DNA from: Neisseria sicca
GTDB lineage: Bacteria; Pseudomonadota; Gammaproteobacteria; Burkholderiales; Neisseriaceae
DNA length: 64,000 nt
NCBI RefSeq assembly: GCF_017753665.1
Contig: NZ_CP072524.1
Coordinates: forward strand, 682,001-746,000
Direction of reading: 5' to 3'
Shown: one piece after another, positions 8,209 to 18,140 of the stretch
Numbering within the stretch: position 1 is the first letter of the stretch
Layout: each line of letters starts with the position of its first letter
The notes under the pieces: model-generated
Databases searched by the model: none
What the model saw: the letters and a program-made list of their open reading frames with translations, nothing else
What the model was told of the DNA's origin: nothing
Position numbers and translations under genes: made by a program

Positions 8209-10209
8209 ATGAAAACCAAAGCATGGCGCATTGAAGAAGGTGCGCCTTATCCGATGGGCGTGTCGCTGACTGAGGAAGGGGCGAATTTTGCGCTGTTTTC
8301 CATTCATGCCGAAAAAGTCGAGCTGTGCCTCTTTGACAAGGGAGGGGAAACCCGTTTGGAAATGCCTTCGCGGCGCGGGTCGGTGTTTTACGGCTTTGTG
8401 CCGGAAGTCGGGGCAGGGCAGCGGTATGGTTTTCGTGTTTACGGACGCGCTGATTCGCCGGGCGGCTCGTGTTTCAATCCGAACAAATTGTTGATTGACC
8501 CGTATTCCAAAAAAATCGACGGCAAACCAAGTTACAAGGATGATGAGGAAATGGCATGGTTTCGTCCGGAAGACGAGCGGGACAATGCGGCGGTGGCGCC
8601 TAAAAGCGTGGTGGTGGGCGACGATGATTTCGATTGGGGCGACGACCGCCGTCCGAACCATCCGTGGGGCAGGACGATAGTGTACGAAGCCCATGTGAAA
8701 GGCTTTACCAAGCAATTCCCCGATTTGGAACACGCGGGAACGTATCAAGCGCTGACCGATCCGCGCGTGATTGATTATTTGAAAACTTTGGGCGTTACCG
8801 CCGTCGAGCTGCTGCCGGTACACCAGCATTTGGACGAATACCACCTGCAAAAAATGGGCTTGAGCAATTATTGGGGCTACAACACTTATTCCCATTTTGC
8901 CGTCGAGCCGTCTTATGCCGCCGATGCCGAATGCGCAGCGGAAGAGTTGAAGCAGGCGGTCAAAGCCTTGCATCAGGCGGGCTTGGAAGTGATATTGGAT
9001 GTCGTGTACAACCATACCGCCGAGCAGGATGAAAAAGGCCCGATGCTTTGCCAGCGCGGCATAGACAATGCTTTGTGGTATTGGCTGAAGCCCGACGGCA
9101 GCTATGAAAACTGGTCGGGCTGCGGCAATACGTTGAACATCGTCCGCCGCGACGTAACCCGTTGGGCGGCGGACAGCCTGCGTTATTGGGCGGAAACATT
9201 TCATGTGGACGGTTTCCGTTTCGACTTGGGAACGGTATTGGGGCGGGAACCCGATTTTCAGGCTTACGGACGCTTTTTTCAGGTGGTTTACCAAGACCCC
9301 GTGTTGGCATGCTGCAAACTGATTGTCGAGGCGTGGGACATCGGCGAAGGCGGCTATCACTTGGGCAATTTCCCGCAGCCTTTTGCTGAGTGGAACGGAC
9401 GTTTCCGCGACGATATGCGCGCGTTTTGGGTGTGGGAAAGCGGCAATTTGGGTGCGTTTGCCGAACGTCTGGCAGGGTCGTCTGATATTTTCAACCACAG
9501 CGGTCGCCATCCTTCTGCCAGCATCAATTTCATCACCGCGCATGACGGCTTCACACTGCACGATTTGGTCAGTTACAACGAAAAACACAACCATGCCAAC
9601 GGCGAAGACAACCGCGACGGGCATAACGAAAACATCAGCTACAACCACGGCATCGAAGGCGAAACCGAAGATGCGGCGGTTTTGGAAGACCGCTCCTACA
9701 CCGCCAAAGCCTTGCTTGCCTCGCTGTTCCTTGCCAACGGTACGCCTATGCTGCTGGCGGGCGACGAGTTCGGCAACAGCCAACAGGGCAACAACAACAG
9801 CTACTGTCAGGACAACCCGATAACTTGGCTGGATTGGCAGCAGGCGTATGAAGCATTGCGAGGCTATACGCGGGACTTAATCCACCTGCGTCAAGAAATT
9901 AAATTACTGGGCGATGACGTCTGGTGGGAAAAAGAGCGCGTCGGCTGGCTCAATGCGGAAGGCGAACCGATGAGCGAGCTTTGTTGGCACAATCGCAGCG
10001 CAAAAGCCATGCAGATCGTTTTGGACAATGAATGGCTGCTGTTGATCAACGCCAAACGTAGTCAACAAATATTTAACCTGCCTCAAGGAAGTTGGCAGCT
10101 TTCTTGCGTACCATCTGAGAAGTTTAATTACAATCAGGACGGCAAACTGACAGTTGAACATATGGGTATTTGGATTTTGCAGCGTAAAAATACATCGCCG
10201 AATATATGA
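8209..10209 (+). CDS. glgX: Glycogen debranching enzyme
   Basis: 666 residues, close to the usual GlgX length of about 657. An N-terminal CBM48-like domain (about 10-120) precedes a GH13 alpha-amylase barrel. The nucleophile Asp is in DGFRFDLG, the acid Glu in IVEAWD, and the third carboxylate in TAHDGFTLHD. It hydrolyses alpha-1,6 branches of limit dextrins left by glycogen phosphorylase. glgP follows 211 bp downstream on the same strand, so both halves of glycogen breakdown are adjacent; synthesis genes are not in the window. AGGA stands about 10 nt before the ATG. Confidence 0.95.
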   Translation: MKTKAWRIEEGAPYPMGVSLTEEGANFALFSIHAEKVELCLFDKGGETRLEMPSRRGSVFYGFVPEVGAGQRYGFRVYGRADSPGGSCFNPNKLLIDPYSKKIDGKPSYKDDEEMAWFRPEDERDNAAVAPKSVVVGDDDFDWGDDRRPNHPWGRTIVYEAHVKGFTKQFPDLEHAGTYQALTDPRVIDYLKTLGVTAVELLPVHQHLDEYHLQKMGLSNYWGYNTYSHFAVEPSYAADAECAAEELKQAVKALHQAGLEVILDVVYNHTAEQDEKGPMLCQRGIDNALWYWLKPDGSYENWSGCGNTLNIVRRDVTRWAADSLRYWAETFHVDGFRFDLGTVLGREPDFQAYGRFFQVVYQDPVLACCKLIVEAWDIGEGGYHLGNFPQPFAEWNGRFRDDMRAFWVWESGNLGAFAERLAGSSDIFNHSGRHPSASINFITAHDGFTLHDLVSYNEKHNHANGEDNRDGHNENISYNHGIEGETEDAAVLEDRSYTAKALLASLFLANGTPMLLAGDEFGNSQQGNNNSYCQDNPITWLDWQQAYEALRGYTRDLIHLRQEIKLLGDDVWWEKERVGWLNAEGEPMSELCWHNRSAKAMQIVLDNEWLLLINAKRSQQIFNLPQGSWQLSCVPSEKFNYNQDGKLTVEHMGIWILQRKNTSPNI

Positions 10210-10420
10210 CATATGTCAGTAATAGGATGTTTTTCAGAGAAACCCTATTATTTACACTGCCTCAGTTATAATGCCGAAGATGAGTAATAAATTTACCTGA
10301 TTGACTTGCTTAACGGAACATAAAGGCATACGGCTTTTCAGACGACCTCAGACCGTCATAAATACACAAACCGATAAATTCCCCGCTTCATCACCCCATC
10401 CTCAACAGAGAAAGGCTATC

Positions 10421-12901
10421 ATGGCTAAGAAAAAACAACCCATTTCAGGTTTTGATTATGTCATGCCGAAACCGGATGCCGAAACCATCCGCAAGTCGAT
10501 CGTCTATAAATTGATTTTCATTTTGGGCGTCGATCCGAAAGAGGCGACCGAACACCAATGGCTCAACGCCGCCATGCTTGCCGCGCGCGACCTGATTGCC
10601 GAAGATTTCCTGCAAACCCGCCGCGCCCACATCGACAATGGCAAACGCATGGTTTACTACCTTTCCATGGAATTTCTGTTGGGACGCGCCTTCGTCAACG
10701 CTTTGATTAACGAAGGCGTTTATGCCGAATTTGAAGAGGCGTTCAAACAATTGGGCAAAGAGTTTGCCGATGTCTGCGAACAAGAACAAGACCCCGGCTT
10801 GGGCAACGGTGGTTTGGGTCGCTTGGCTGCCTGCTTCCTCGACTCGCTCGCCACCTTGCGTATTCCCGCCATGGGCTACGGTATCCGCTATCAATACGGT
10901 ATGTTCAAACAAGAAATCGTGGACGGTCAGCAAGTCGAAAAACCCGATTTGTGGCTCGACCAAGATTTGGCATGGCAGATCGGCCGTCCGAACAAACAAT
11001 ATGCCGTCAGCTTCGGCGGACAAGTCATCAATATGGGTGATAAAAAAGAATGGCATCCGAGCGAAGAGATTTCCGCGATGGCATACGATGAAATCATCCC
11101 CGGCTACGGCGGCGACATCGCCAACCCGTTGCGCCTGTGGACGGCACACGCCGGAAACCGCTTCGACTTGTCGGACTTCAACCGCGGCGATTACGCATCC
11201 GCCGTCCGCGCGCAAAACAGCGACGAAAACATCTCGCGCGTCCTCTATCCGAACGACTCCACCGACAGCGGCCGCGAACTGCGCCTGAAACAGGAATATT
11301 TCCTTGTTTCCGCATCCGTACAAGACATCGTGGCGCGCCACAAATGCCGTTTCCCCAGCATCAAAAACCTTGCCGACAAAGTCGCCATCCACCTGAACGA
11401 TACCCACCCCGTGCTGGCGATTCCCGAGCTGATGCGCATCCTGATTGACGAAGAAGGCATCGCGTGGACCGAAGCATGGAATATGTGCTGTAAGATTTTC
11501 TCTTACACCAACCATACCCTGATGAGCGAAGCCTTGGAAACTTGGCCGGTTGATTTGATGGGCCGTCTGCTGCCGCGCCATTTGGACATCATCTTTGAAA
11601 TCAACGCCTACTTCCTGAACGCCCTGCGCGCCATCGGCAATTTCGACGACGACTTTGTCCGCCGCGTATCCATCATTGATGAGACCCACGGCCGCCGCGT
11701 CCGCATGGCATGGCTGGCAGTCATCGGTTCGCACAAAGTCAACGGCGTGGCGAAAATCCACTCCGACCTGATGACCACTTCCATCTTCGCCGACTTTGCC
11801 AAAGTGTTCCCCGAACGCTTTACCAACGTAACCAACGGCGTAACCCCGCGCCGCTGGATCAACATTGCCAACCCCGAGTTGACCCGTTTCCTCGACAAAC
11901 ATTTGGGCGAACAAGACTGGCGTCTGCATTTGGACAACCTGACCAAGCTCAATGAAAAAGTAGACGATGCGGAAGTACAGGCAGAATTTGGTGCCGTGAA
12001 AAAAGCTGCCAAAGAACGCCTCGCCAAATACATTGAAACCGAATTGGGCATCAAAGTAAACACGGACGCGCTGTTTGACATTCAAATCAAACGCATCCAC
12101 GAATACAAACGCCAAGCATTGAATTTGATGCACATCGTCGACCGCTACAACAAAATCTTGGAAAACCCGGATTTCGACTGGCAGCCGCGCGTCTTCATCT
12201 TTTCCGGTAAAGCCGCATCCGCCTACTACATGGCGAAAAAAATCATCCGCCTGATTAACGACGTAGCGAAAACCATCAACAACGACGAACGCATCCGCGA
12301 CCTGATTAAAGTCGTCTATATCCCGAATTACAGCGTCAGCCTCGCCCAAATCATCATCCCCGCCGCCGATTTGCACGAACAAATCTCGTTGGCAGGCACG
12401 GAAGCTTCCGGTACCAGCAACATGAAATTCGCCCTCAACGGCGCGCTCTGCATGGGTACGCTGGACGGCGCGAACGTCGAAATTCTGGAAAAAGTCGGCG
12501 CGGACAACTGCTTTATCTTCGGTAACACCGTCGAGCAAGTGGAAGAAATCCGCCGCAACGGTTACGACCCGTTAAGCTACATCGAGCGCGACAACGACCT
12601 GCGCCGCGTCGTCAACCAAATCAGCAACGGTACGTTCTCACCGGAAGAACCGAACCGCTACAACGACGTCCTGCAACCTTACGGCGATTTCTATCAACTG
12701 ATGGCAGATTTCCGCAGCTACATCGACACGCAATACAAAGCGGACGAACACTACCGCGATGTTGCCGCGTGGCGTAAATCCGCTTTGATCAACATCGCCA
12801 ATATGGGCTTCTTCTCGTCCGACCGCTCCATCGCCGACTACTGCCGCGATATTTGGTACATCAAGCCGCTGACTTTGAAAGAGCTGCCTAAACACCAATA
12901 A
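10421..12901 (+). CDS. glgP: Glycogen/maltodextrin phosphorylase
   Basis: 826 residues, full-length GT35 phosphorylase. It releases glucose 1-phosphate from alpha-1,4 glucan ends. The PLP-binding lysine lies in EASGTSNMKFALNG, and GNGGLGRLAACFLDS, the NDTHP motif and RIHEYKRQ are all present. The ATG at 10421 has AGAGAAAGG upstream; earlier in-frame starts are unsupported. A TATAAT at 10267-10272 in the 211-bp leader is a possible -10 without a convincing -35. A strong intrinsic terminator follows. Confidence 0.96.
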   Translation: MAKKKQPISGFDYVMPKPDAETIRKSIVYKLIFILGVDPKEATEHQWLNAAMLAARDLIAEDFLQTRRAHIDNGKRMVYYLSMEFLLGRAFVNALINEGVYAEFEEAFKQLGKEFADVCEQEQDPGLGNGGLGRLAACFLDSLATLRIPAMGYGIRYQYGMFKQEIVDGQQVEKPDLWLDQDLAWQIGRPNKQYAVSFGGQVINMGDKKEWHPSEEISAMAYDEIIPGYGGDIANPLRLWTAHAGNRFDLSDFNRGDYASAVRAQNSDENISRVLYPNDSTDSGRELRLKQEYFLVSASVQDIVARHKCRFPSIKNLADKVAIHLNDTHPVLAIPELMRILIDEEGIAWTEAWNMCCKIFSYTNHTLMSEALETWPVDLMGRLLPRHLDIIFEINAYFLNALRAIGNFDDDFVRRVSIIDETHGRRVRMAWLAVIGSHKVNGVAKIHSDLMTTSIFADFAKVFPERFTNVTNGVTPRRWINIANPELTRFLDKHLGEQDWRLHLDNLTKLNEKVDDAEVQAEFGAVKKAAKERLAKYIETELGIKVNTDALFDIQIKRIHEYKRQALNLMHIVDRYNKILENPDFDWQPRVFIFSGKAASAYYMAKKIIRLINDVAKTINNDERIRDLIKVVYIPNYSVSLAQIIIPAADLHEQISLAGTEASGTSNMKFALNGALCMGTLDGANVEILEKVGADNCFIFGNTVEQVEEIRRNGYDPLSYIERDNDLRRVVNQISNGTFSPEEPNRYNDVLQPYGDFYQLMADFRSYIDTQYKADEHYRDVAAWRKSALINIANMGFFSSDRSIADYCRDIWYIKPLTLKELPKHQ

Positions 12902-12929
12902 AGTGGATATCGATTAAGCAGTAAACAGG

Positions 12930-12966
12930 AACAGCCGATATGGGAAAATATCGGCTGTTTTTTATT
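12930..12966 (+). terminator. Intrinsic terminator of glgP (non-DUS)
   Basis: A 12-bp perfect stem (AACAGCCGATAT with its complement) and 6-nt loop, followed by TTTTTATT. One of the few hairpins here not built from uptake words. Confidence 0.9.
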
Positions 12967-13231
12967 GTGTAATATTTTAAGAGAGGCTCATAATATTATT
13001 CTTTTCCAGGAGGATAGGTGAGGATAGGTATTTAGATATAAAATAATTATAAATAAATTGATGTGTTATCCCAAAAGCCTTGATTTGCCCACTCTTTTGA
13101 CGAACGGCCATTTTTTTGGATTAATGTTAGTTGTATAAATTCAAACACTTATTTACAATGTGCAGTTTTGGTTTAAACTGCTAAACCTATATTTCGAATT
13201 ATCCGAACAATAAAAATTTCAAGGAACATTT
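12967..13231. promoter_or_regulatory. AT-rich leader of the patA operon
   Basis: No gene is visible. TTTACA at 13152-13157, then 16 bp, then TAAACT at 13174-13179 is a possible sigma-70 promoter about 50 bp before patA. The match is modest. Confidence 0.35.
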
Positions 13232-14668
13232 ATGCCGTTGCTGTCGATTGAATTCGCAGTATTTTTTATTGCTTTTCTGCCTCTTTATTGGGCATTTTTC
13301 CGTATGCCGTCGGTGCAGAATGTTTTGCTTCTGCTGGCGGGTATGGGTTGGCTGTATCACTTGAATCCCATCTTTGCCGCCGTGATTGCCTGCTATTCGT
13401 CCTGTGTGCATCTGCTCGGTCTTTTGATGTCGTCTGAAAAGGAAAACGTGCGGAAATTTTGGCTGGGCTTCGGAGTAGCGTCGGCTCTGGCGGTATTGTG
13501 TTTCTTCAAATATTTCGACTTTTTCCGCCCGTTTATCCGCCAATACACGGGGCAGAGCGAGATTGTCGATATCTTGATGCCTTTGGGGCTGTCTTATTAC
13601 ACGTTTCAATCTTTGGCTTATTTGGTGTACTGCTGCCGCCATCCGATGGGCGACCGCTTTGCGTGGCATGAGTTGCTGCTGCATTTGAGCTTTTTCCCGA
13701 CGATTACTTCCGGGCCGATTATCCGTGCGGCGGCGTTTAAAAGCATAGACGGCGAACAGGCGGGGGCTTTGGAACAGATTCGGACTGCCGAACCGCGCGC
13801 ATTGGTGCGACCCGCGCTGGCGGTGTGCTTGATTTTGCTGGGTATTGCAAAGAAATGGTGGCTGGCAGGTGCGCTGGGAGACGGCTGGGTATCGCCCGTT
13901 TTCGAGAATCCCGCCCAGTTTGACGGCTGGGGCGTGTTGTCGGGTGTGTACGGCTATACTTTCCAGCTTTTCTTTGATTTTTCAGGCTATTCGGACTTGG
14001 TTATCGGGATGGCGATGCTGCTCGGTTTCCGCCTGCCGAAAAACTTTGCCGCACCGCTGCGCGCATTCAATATCCGCGACTTCTGGAACCGTTGGCACAT
14101 CAGCCTTTCCACTTGGATACGCGACTATATTTATATTCCGTTGGGCGGCAACAAACACGGCTTCATCCTGACGCAGTTCAACTTGTTGCTGGCGATGGTA
14201 TTGTCGGGCGTTTGGCACGGCTACGGCTGGAATTTCCTGCTTTGGGGCGCGCTGCACGGCGTGGCATTAATTTTGCTTAACTGCGGCGACAAAATATTCG
14301 GTCGGGACGGTTCACGTCGTCTGAAAATCTTGCGTCCGCTTGCCTGGTTTGTCACTTTTCATTTCGTCTGCTTCACTTTCGTCGTGTTCAACACCGGCAG
14401 CCTCGCCGATACGCAGATGGTGTTTGATGCCTTATTTGCCAACGAAACAGGTTGGGCTGCGCCGAATCAGGCGGATATCCTGCTGCTTGCCGCGTTTGGT
14501 CTGATGATTTTGCTCTACCCGTATTTGCTTCGCCTGTTTGACGGCGCAGTGGCGGCATTGGAAAAAATGCCGATGTGGCTTTGGTTTATACCGCTGACGC
14601 TGGCGCTGGTGTTGATTATCGTATTGGCGCCGTCGGGCATTCCGGGCTTTATTTACGCCGACTTTTAA
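13232..14668 (+). CDS. patA: Peptidoglycan O-acetylation membrane protein (MBOAT)
   Basis: 478 residues, polytopic, with about 10-12 hydrophobic segments. It has MBOAT hallmarks: FNIRDFWNRWHISLSTWIRDY and the conserved His in VLSGVWHGYGWNF. PatA (PacA in some papers) is thought to carry acetyl groups across the inner membrane for transfer to MurNAc C6-OH of peptidoglycan. patB starts 15 bp downstream and ape1 follows, the arrangement of the neisserial O-acetylpeptidoglycan cluster. AAGGA lies before the ATG. O-acetylation blocks lysozyme and lytic transglycosylases. Confidence 0.92.
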   Translation: MPLLSIEFAVFFIAFLPLYWAFFRMPSVQNVLLLLAGMGWLYHLNPIFAAVIACYSSCVHLLGLLMSSEKENVRKFWLGFGVASALAVLCFFKYFDFFRPFIRQYTGQSEIVDILMPLGLSYYTFQSLAYLVYCCRHPMGDRFAWHELLLHLSFFPTITSGPIIRAAAFKSIDGEQAGALEQIRTAEPRALVRPALAVCLILLGIAKKWWLAGALGDGWVSPVFENPAQFDGWGVLSGVYGYTFQLFFDFSGYSDLVIGMAMLLGFRLPKNFAAPLRAFNIRDFWNRWHISLSTWIRDYIYIPLGGNKHGFILTQFNLLLAMVLSGVWHGYGWNFLLWGALHGVALILLNCGDKIFGRDGSRRLKILRPLAWFVTFHFVCFTFVVFNTGSLADTQMVFDALFANETGWAAPNQADILLLAAFGLMILLYPYLLRLFDGAVAALEKMPMWLWFIPLTLALVLIIVLAPSGIPGFIYADF

Positions 14669-14683
14669 AAGGACATTCAGAAT

Positions 14684-15757
14684 ATGAAACGCTTTATTTC
14701 CCTGTTTGCTTCCCTTTTGGTTTGCACTTTCGGCGCGGCGTGGTTCAGCCAAGACTCCATCAATGCCTATTGGCAGCAGACTTATCATCAGGCTTCGCCG
14801 CTGGAACCGCTGTCCGAATATGAATGGTGGCGCACCGGCGCACAGTTGCAACAAAACGCTTACGCTTTTTCAGACGACCTCAAAGCACGTTTGGCAGGAC
14901 AGCCTACGCTTGCCGAACCGGAGCCTCAAATCGCTCAAAACGACGGGGCGTCTGAACAAGATGCACTCAATGCGTCCGAACCGCATGAAAAAAACCGTCC
15001 CGCCGACGGACGCCAACCTCAAACGGCACAAAACGGCGGACAGCCTGACACGCACCGTCTCCCTATCGCCCCGCCCGCCAATATCGTTCTTGGACAAGGC
15101 GACAAGGTCTTTTTTGCGGGCGACTCGATGATGCAGGGCGTTGCGCCTTTTGTCGAAAGAAGCCTGAAAAAACAATACGGTATCCAGTCGGTGAATCTAA
15201 GCAAACAAAGCACCGGACTGTCCTATCCCAAGTTTTTCGACTGGCCGAACACCATCGAGCAGACGCTTAAACAACAAACCGATATCCGCCTTTTGGTCGT
15301 CTTCCTCGGTCCTAATGACCCGTGGGACTTCCCGAAAGGCAAAAAATACCTGAAATTTGCCTCGCCCGAATGGTCGGAAGAATACCTCAGCCGCGTCAAC
15401 CGCATCCTGACCGCCGCCGAGCAACACCATGTCCAAGTCATTTGGATGGGCATTCCTTATATGAAACAGGCAAAACTTAACAAGCAAATGCGATATCTCG
15501 ACAAACTTTTAGCAGACGAGATCAGTCCAAAAGCCTTGTGGATACCGACCGACAAGCTCCTCAGCAACGGCTCGGACACCTACGCCGACTCGGTCAACAT
15601 CAATGGAAAAATCATCCGCTACCGCAGCAAAGACGGCATCCACTTCTCTGCTGAAGGACAAAAACTGCTCGCGGATAAAATCATGGAAAAAATCGTTTTT
15701 CAGACGACCCCTGAAATGAACGGCGAAGAACGCACGGAACAATTATCCGCACGTTAA
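14684..15757 (+). CDS. patB: Peptidoglycan O-acetyltransferase (SGNH hydrolase fold)
   Basis: 357 residues. An N-terminal signal anchor (about 5-22) and a low-complexity Gln/Glu/Pro linker (to about residue 130) lead to an SGNH/GDSL domain: block I serine in FFAGDSMMQG, block III GPNDPWD, block V DGIHFS. PatB transfers acetyl from PatA to MurNAc in the periplasm. AAAGGA precedes the ATG and the gap to patA is 15 bp, so they are one operon. The linker is rich in DUS-like sequence and probably variable between strains. Confidence 0.92.
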   Translation: MKRFISLFASLLVCTFGAAWFSQDSINAYWQQTYHQASPLEPLSEYEWWRTGAQLQQNAYAFSDDLKARLAGQPTLAEPEPQIAQNDGASEQDALNASEPHEKNRPADGRQPQTAQNGGQPDTHRLPIAPPANIVLGQGDKVFFAGDSMMQGVAPFVERSLKKQYGIQSVNLSKQSTGLSYPKFFDWPNTIEQTLKQQTDIRLLVVFLGPNDPWDFPKGKKYLKFASPEWSEEYLSRVNRILTAAEQHHVQVIWMGIPYMKQAKLNKQMRYLDKLLADEISPKALWIPTDKLLSNGSDTYADSVNINGKIIRYRSKDGIHFSAEGQKLLADKIMEKIVFQTTPEMNGEERTEQLSAR

Positions 15758-15777
15758 GCCCGTATCGGCAACAAAAG

Positions 15778-15811
15778 GACGGCGTTTTGTTTATCCAATG
15801 CCGTCTTTTTC
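15778..15811 (+). terminator. Short intrinsic terminator between patB and ape1
   Basis: GACGGC paired with GCCGTC across a 16-nt loop, followed by TTTTTCG. The stem is only 6 bp, so termination may be partial. Confidence 0.55.
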
Positions 15812-15871
15812 GTTACAATAGCCCTCCGCCGCGTCAAAAGACGTCGTCTGAAAACCACACACAGGAAACTC

Positions 15872-16981
15872 ATGAACATCAAAACCCTGTCCGTATCCCT
15901 TACCGCATTGTGCCTGTCTGCCGCCGCACCCGCTGCCGATATGCTGCTGGAAAATTACGGCAGCAGCCGTCCCACATGGCTCTCCAAGCTCAAAAAACTC
16001 GACCGCAGCTCGGACGGCAAATTCCGCATCCTCCAAATCGGCGATTCACACACCGCCGGCGACCTTTTCACCGAACAACTGCGCCTGCGTCTCCAACAAA
16101 AATGGGGCGACGGCGGCATAGGCTGGGTTTACCCCTCTACCGTCAAAGGTCAGCGCAGCTCAGCCGTCCGCTATGACGGCTCGTGGCAAACCGTCAGCAG
16201 CCGCAGCGTTTCAGACGACTTCCCCTTAGGCGGCATCATCGCCAAAGCCAACGGCAGCAGCGTTACCATCAGCGCCAAAGACGGCAGCAGCGGCGAAAGG
16301 CAGATTTCCGTTTTCGCCAAACCCGTCCTGCCCGAACAAACCCTGTCGTTCAACGGACGCGAAGTTCCCGCCGGAAACAGCGGCTGGCAAATCATCCGCA
16401 GCAACAGCCTCCTTCCGCTGACCCTCAGCAGCTCCATGCCTTGGGACATCGGCTACATCAATATCGAAAATCCCGGACGCGGCGTAACCGTTTCCGCACT
16501 CGGCATCAACGGCGCGCAACTGACCCACTGGTCCAAATGGCGTCCCTCTTGGCAGGATGACCTTGCCCAAACCCGCGCCGACCTCGTTATCATCGCCTAC
16601 GGCACCAACGAAGCCTTTGCCCGTGATTTGGACATCACAGCCACCGAACAAAGCTGGCGCAGCTACATCCGCCAAATCAAACAAAGCCTGCCCGACGCGG
16701 GCATCCTGATTCTCGGCGCACCTGAATCCCTTAAAAGCACTTCAGGAAGCTGCGGCACACGCCCAACCACTTTAAGCAGCATCCAACAAATGCAGCAGCG
16801 CATTGCCCGTGACGAAAAAATCATGTATTGGTCGTGGCAAAACGCGATGGGTGGAGAATGCAGCATGAAAAGCTGGATGAACCAAGGTCTTGCCGCCAAA
16901 GACGGCGTCCACTTCTCAGGCAAAGGCTACCGCCAAGCCGCCGACCGTCTCGCCGACAGCTTGATACAAATGGCGGATTAA
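15872..16981 (+). CDS. ape1: O-acetylpeptidoglycan esterase
   Basis: 369 residues with a cleavable signal peptide (about 1-23, ending AAPAA). SGNH blocks: serine in LQIGDSHTAGD, GTNEA in block III, and the catalytic Asp/His in DGVHFSGKGY. A CBM35-like beta insertion lies between block I and GTNE, as in Ape1. It removes acetyl from MurNAc O-6 so that lytic transglycosylases can act, opposing patA/patB. AGGAAACTC gives a good RBS. A short hairpin and about 60 bp separate it from patB, leaving room for independent expression. Confidence 0.93.
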   Translation: MNIKTLSVSLTALCLSAAAPAADMLLENYGSSRPTWLSKLKKLDRSSDGKFRILQIGDSHTAGDLFTEQLRLRLQQKWGDGGIGWVYPSTVKGQRSSAVRYDGSWQTVSSRSVSDDFPLGGIIAKANGSSVTISAKDGSSGERQISVFAKPVLPEQTLSFNGREVPAGNSGWQIIRSNSLLPLTLSSSMPWDIGYINIENPGRGVTVSALGINGAQLTHWSKWRPSWQDDLAQTRADLVIIAYGTNEAFARDLDITATEQSWRSYIRQIKQSLPDAGILILGAPESLKSTSGSCGTRPTTLSSIQQMQQRIARDEKIMYWSWQNAMGGECSMKSWMNQGLAAKDGVHFSGKGYRQAADRLADSLIQMAD

Positions 16982-16983
16982 AC

Positions 16984-17018
16984 AAAAGGTCGTCTGAAAA
17001 GTTTTCAGACGACCTTTT
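16984..17018 (+). terminator. Paired-DUS terminator of ape1
   Basis: A 17-bp perfect stem from AAAAGGTCGTCTGAAAA and its complement with a 1-nt spacer, ending in TTTT. Confidence 0.8.
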
Positions 17019-17151
17019 GCTATATCAAGCTATCGTTGTATTTTCATTTAAGGCTGAAAACCGTAGGCAAAACAGAAAGACCTTCACTTGGAATTTGAGC
17101 TTAGCACCACCATAGTGAGTACCGATCCGAATCTTGGTTTGAACGATGGGT

Positions 17152-17182
17152 AGGTCGTCTGAAAGCAGATTTCAGACGACCT
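17152..17182. repeat. Paired DUS in intergenic region
   Basis: A 13-bp stem of inverted uptake words within the 330-bp gap between ape1 and the importer operon. The rest of the gap shows no gene. Confidence 0.75.
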
Positions 17183-17251
17183 TTGCTTGAAAAATGCAGG
17201 TTTTTCGGCTTCCTTTATCCGATTCGGAATAAGCGTTATAAGAAAGTATTC

Positions 17252-17280
17252 TTTGTGTTTGCCGTAATTTCACTTAGAAT
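17252..17280 (+). promoter_or_regulatory. Candidate sigma-70 promoter of the amino acid importer operon
   Basis: TTTGTG at 17252-17257, 17 bp, TAGAAT at 17275-17280. The -10 is good and the -35 weak. It lies about 35 bp before the binding-protein start. Confidence 0.45.
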
Positions 17281-17315
17281 GCTGCCCTCGCACACTTTTT
17301 CTTCAGGAGAAGATT

Positions 17316-18140
17316 ATGTTGAAAAAATTCGTACTCGGCAGCATGACCGCATTGGTTTTGGTAGCCTGCGGCGGAGAGGGCGGCAGCGCGTCTTCTTCTG
17401 CTCCCGCCCAATCTGCCAACGCTTCCGGTTCTTTAATCGAGCGTATCAACAATAAAGGTACGATTACCGTCGGTACCGAAGGCACTTACGCGCCGTTTAC
17501 CTACCACGACAAAGACGGCAAGCTGACCGGCTACGATGTGGAAGTTACCCGCGCTGTGGCGGACAAGCTGGGCGTGAAAGTCGAGTTTAAAGAAACGCAA
17601 TGGGATTCGATGATGGCGGGTTTGAAGGCGGGACGTTTCGACGTGGTGGCAAACCAAGTCGGTCTGACCAGCCCCGAACGCCAAGCGACATTCGACAAAT
17701 CCGAACCTTACAGCTGGAGCGGAGCGGTTTTGGTTGCGCGTAACGACAGCAACATCAAATCCATTGACGACATTAAAGGCGTCAAAACCGCGCAGTCTCT
17801 GACCAGCAACTATGGCGAAAAAGCCAAAGCCGCGGGTGCGGAACTCGTACCGGTGGACGGTTTGGCGCAATCGCTGACCCTGATTGAACAAAAACGTGCC
17901 GATGCGACGTTGAACGATGAGTTGGCAGTTTTAGACTATCTGAAGAAAAACCCGAATGCGGGCGTGAAAATCGTTTGGTCTGCGCCTGCCGATGAAAAAG
18001 TCGGTTCCGGCTTGATTGTCAATAAAGGCAATGACGAAGTCGTGGCGAAATTCAGCACGGCAATCAACGAGCTGAAAGCTGACGGCACGCTGAAAAAACT
18101 GGGCGAACAATTCTTCGGAAAAGACATCAGTGTTAAATAA
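17316..18140 (+). CDS. Amino acid (cystine-type) ABC transporter substrate-binding lipoprotein
   Basis: 274 residues. The lipobox LVAC at about residues 15-18 marks a lipoprotein tethered to the inner membrane. The mature part is a family 3 solute-binding protein: GTITVGTEGTYAPFTY at the start and DVVANQVGLTSPERQ in the middle. It is most like FliY/TcyJ cystine binders, so cystine or another polar amino acid is the likely ligand (inference). AGGAGA stands before the ATG. It is first of a three-gene operon with permease and ATPase. Confidence 0.9.
   Translation: MLKKFVLGSMTALVLVACGGEGGSASSSAPAQSANASGSLIERINNKGTITVGTEGTYAPFTYHDKDGKLTGYDVEVTRAVADKLGVKVEFKETQWDSMMAGLKAGRFDVVANQVGLTSPERQATFDKSEPYSWSGAVLVARNDSNIKSIDDIKGVKTAQSLTSNYGEKAKAAGAELVPVDGLAQSLTLIEQKRADATLNDELAVLDYLKKNPNAGVKIVWSAPADEKVGSGLIVNKGNDEVVAKFSTAINELKADGTLKKLGEQFFGKDISVK

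Noticed and set aside
8131..9783. A 550-codon open frame antisense to glgX
   Set aside because: It is fully covered by glgX with conserved catalytic motifs, has no RBS and no recognisable protein features.
10445..12538. A 697-codon open frame antisense to glgP
   Set aside because: It lies entirely within a clear glgP gene. It arises from GC-biased third positions; composition (Phe, Val, Asp, Gly rich) and lack of domains mark it as non-coding.
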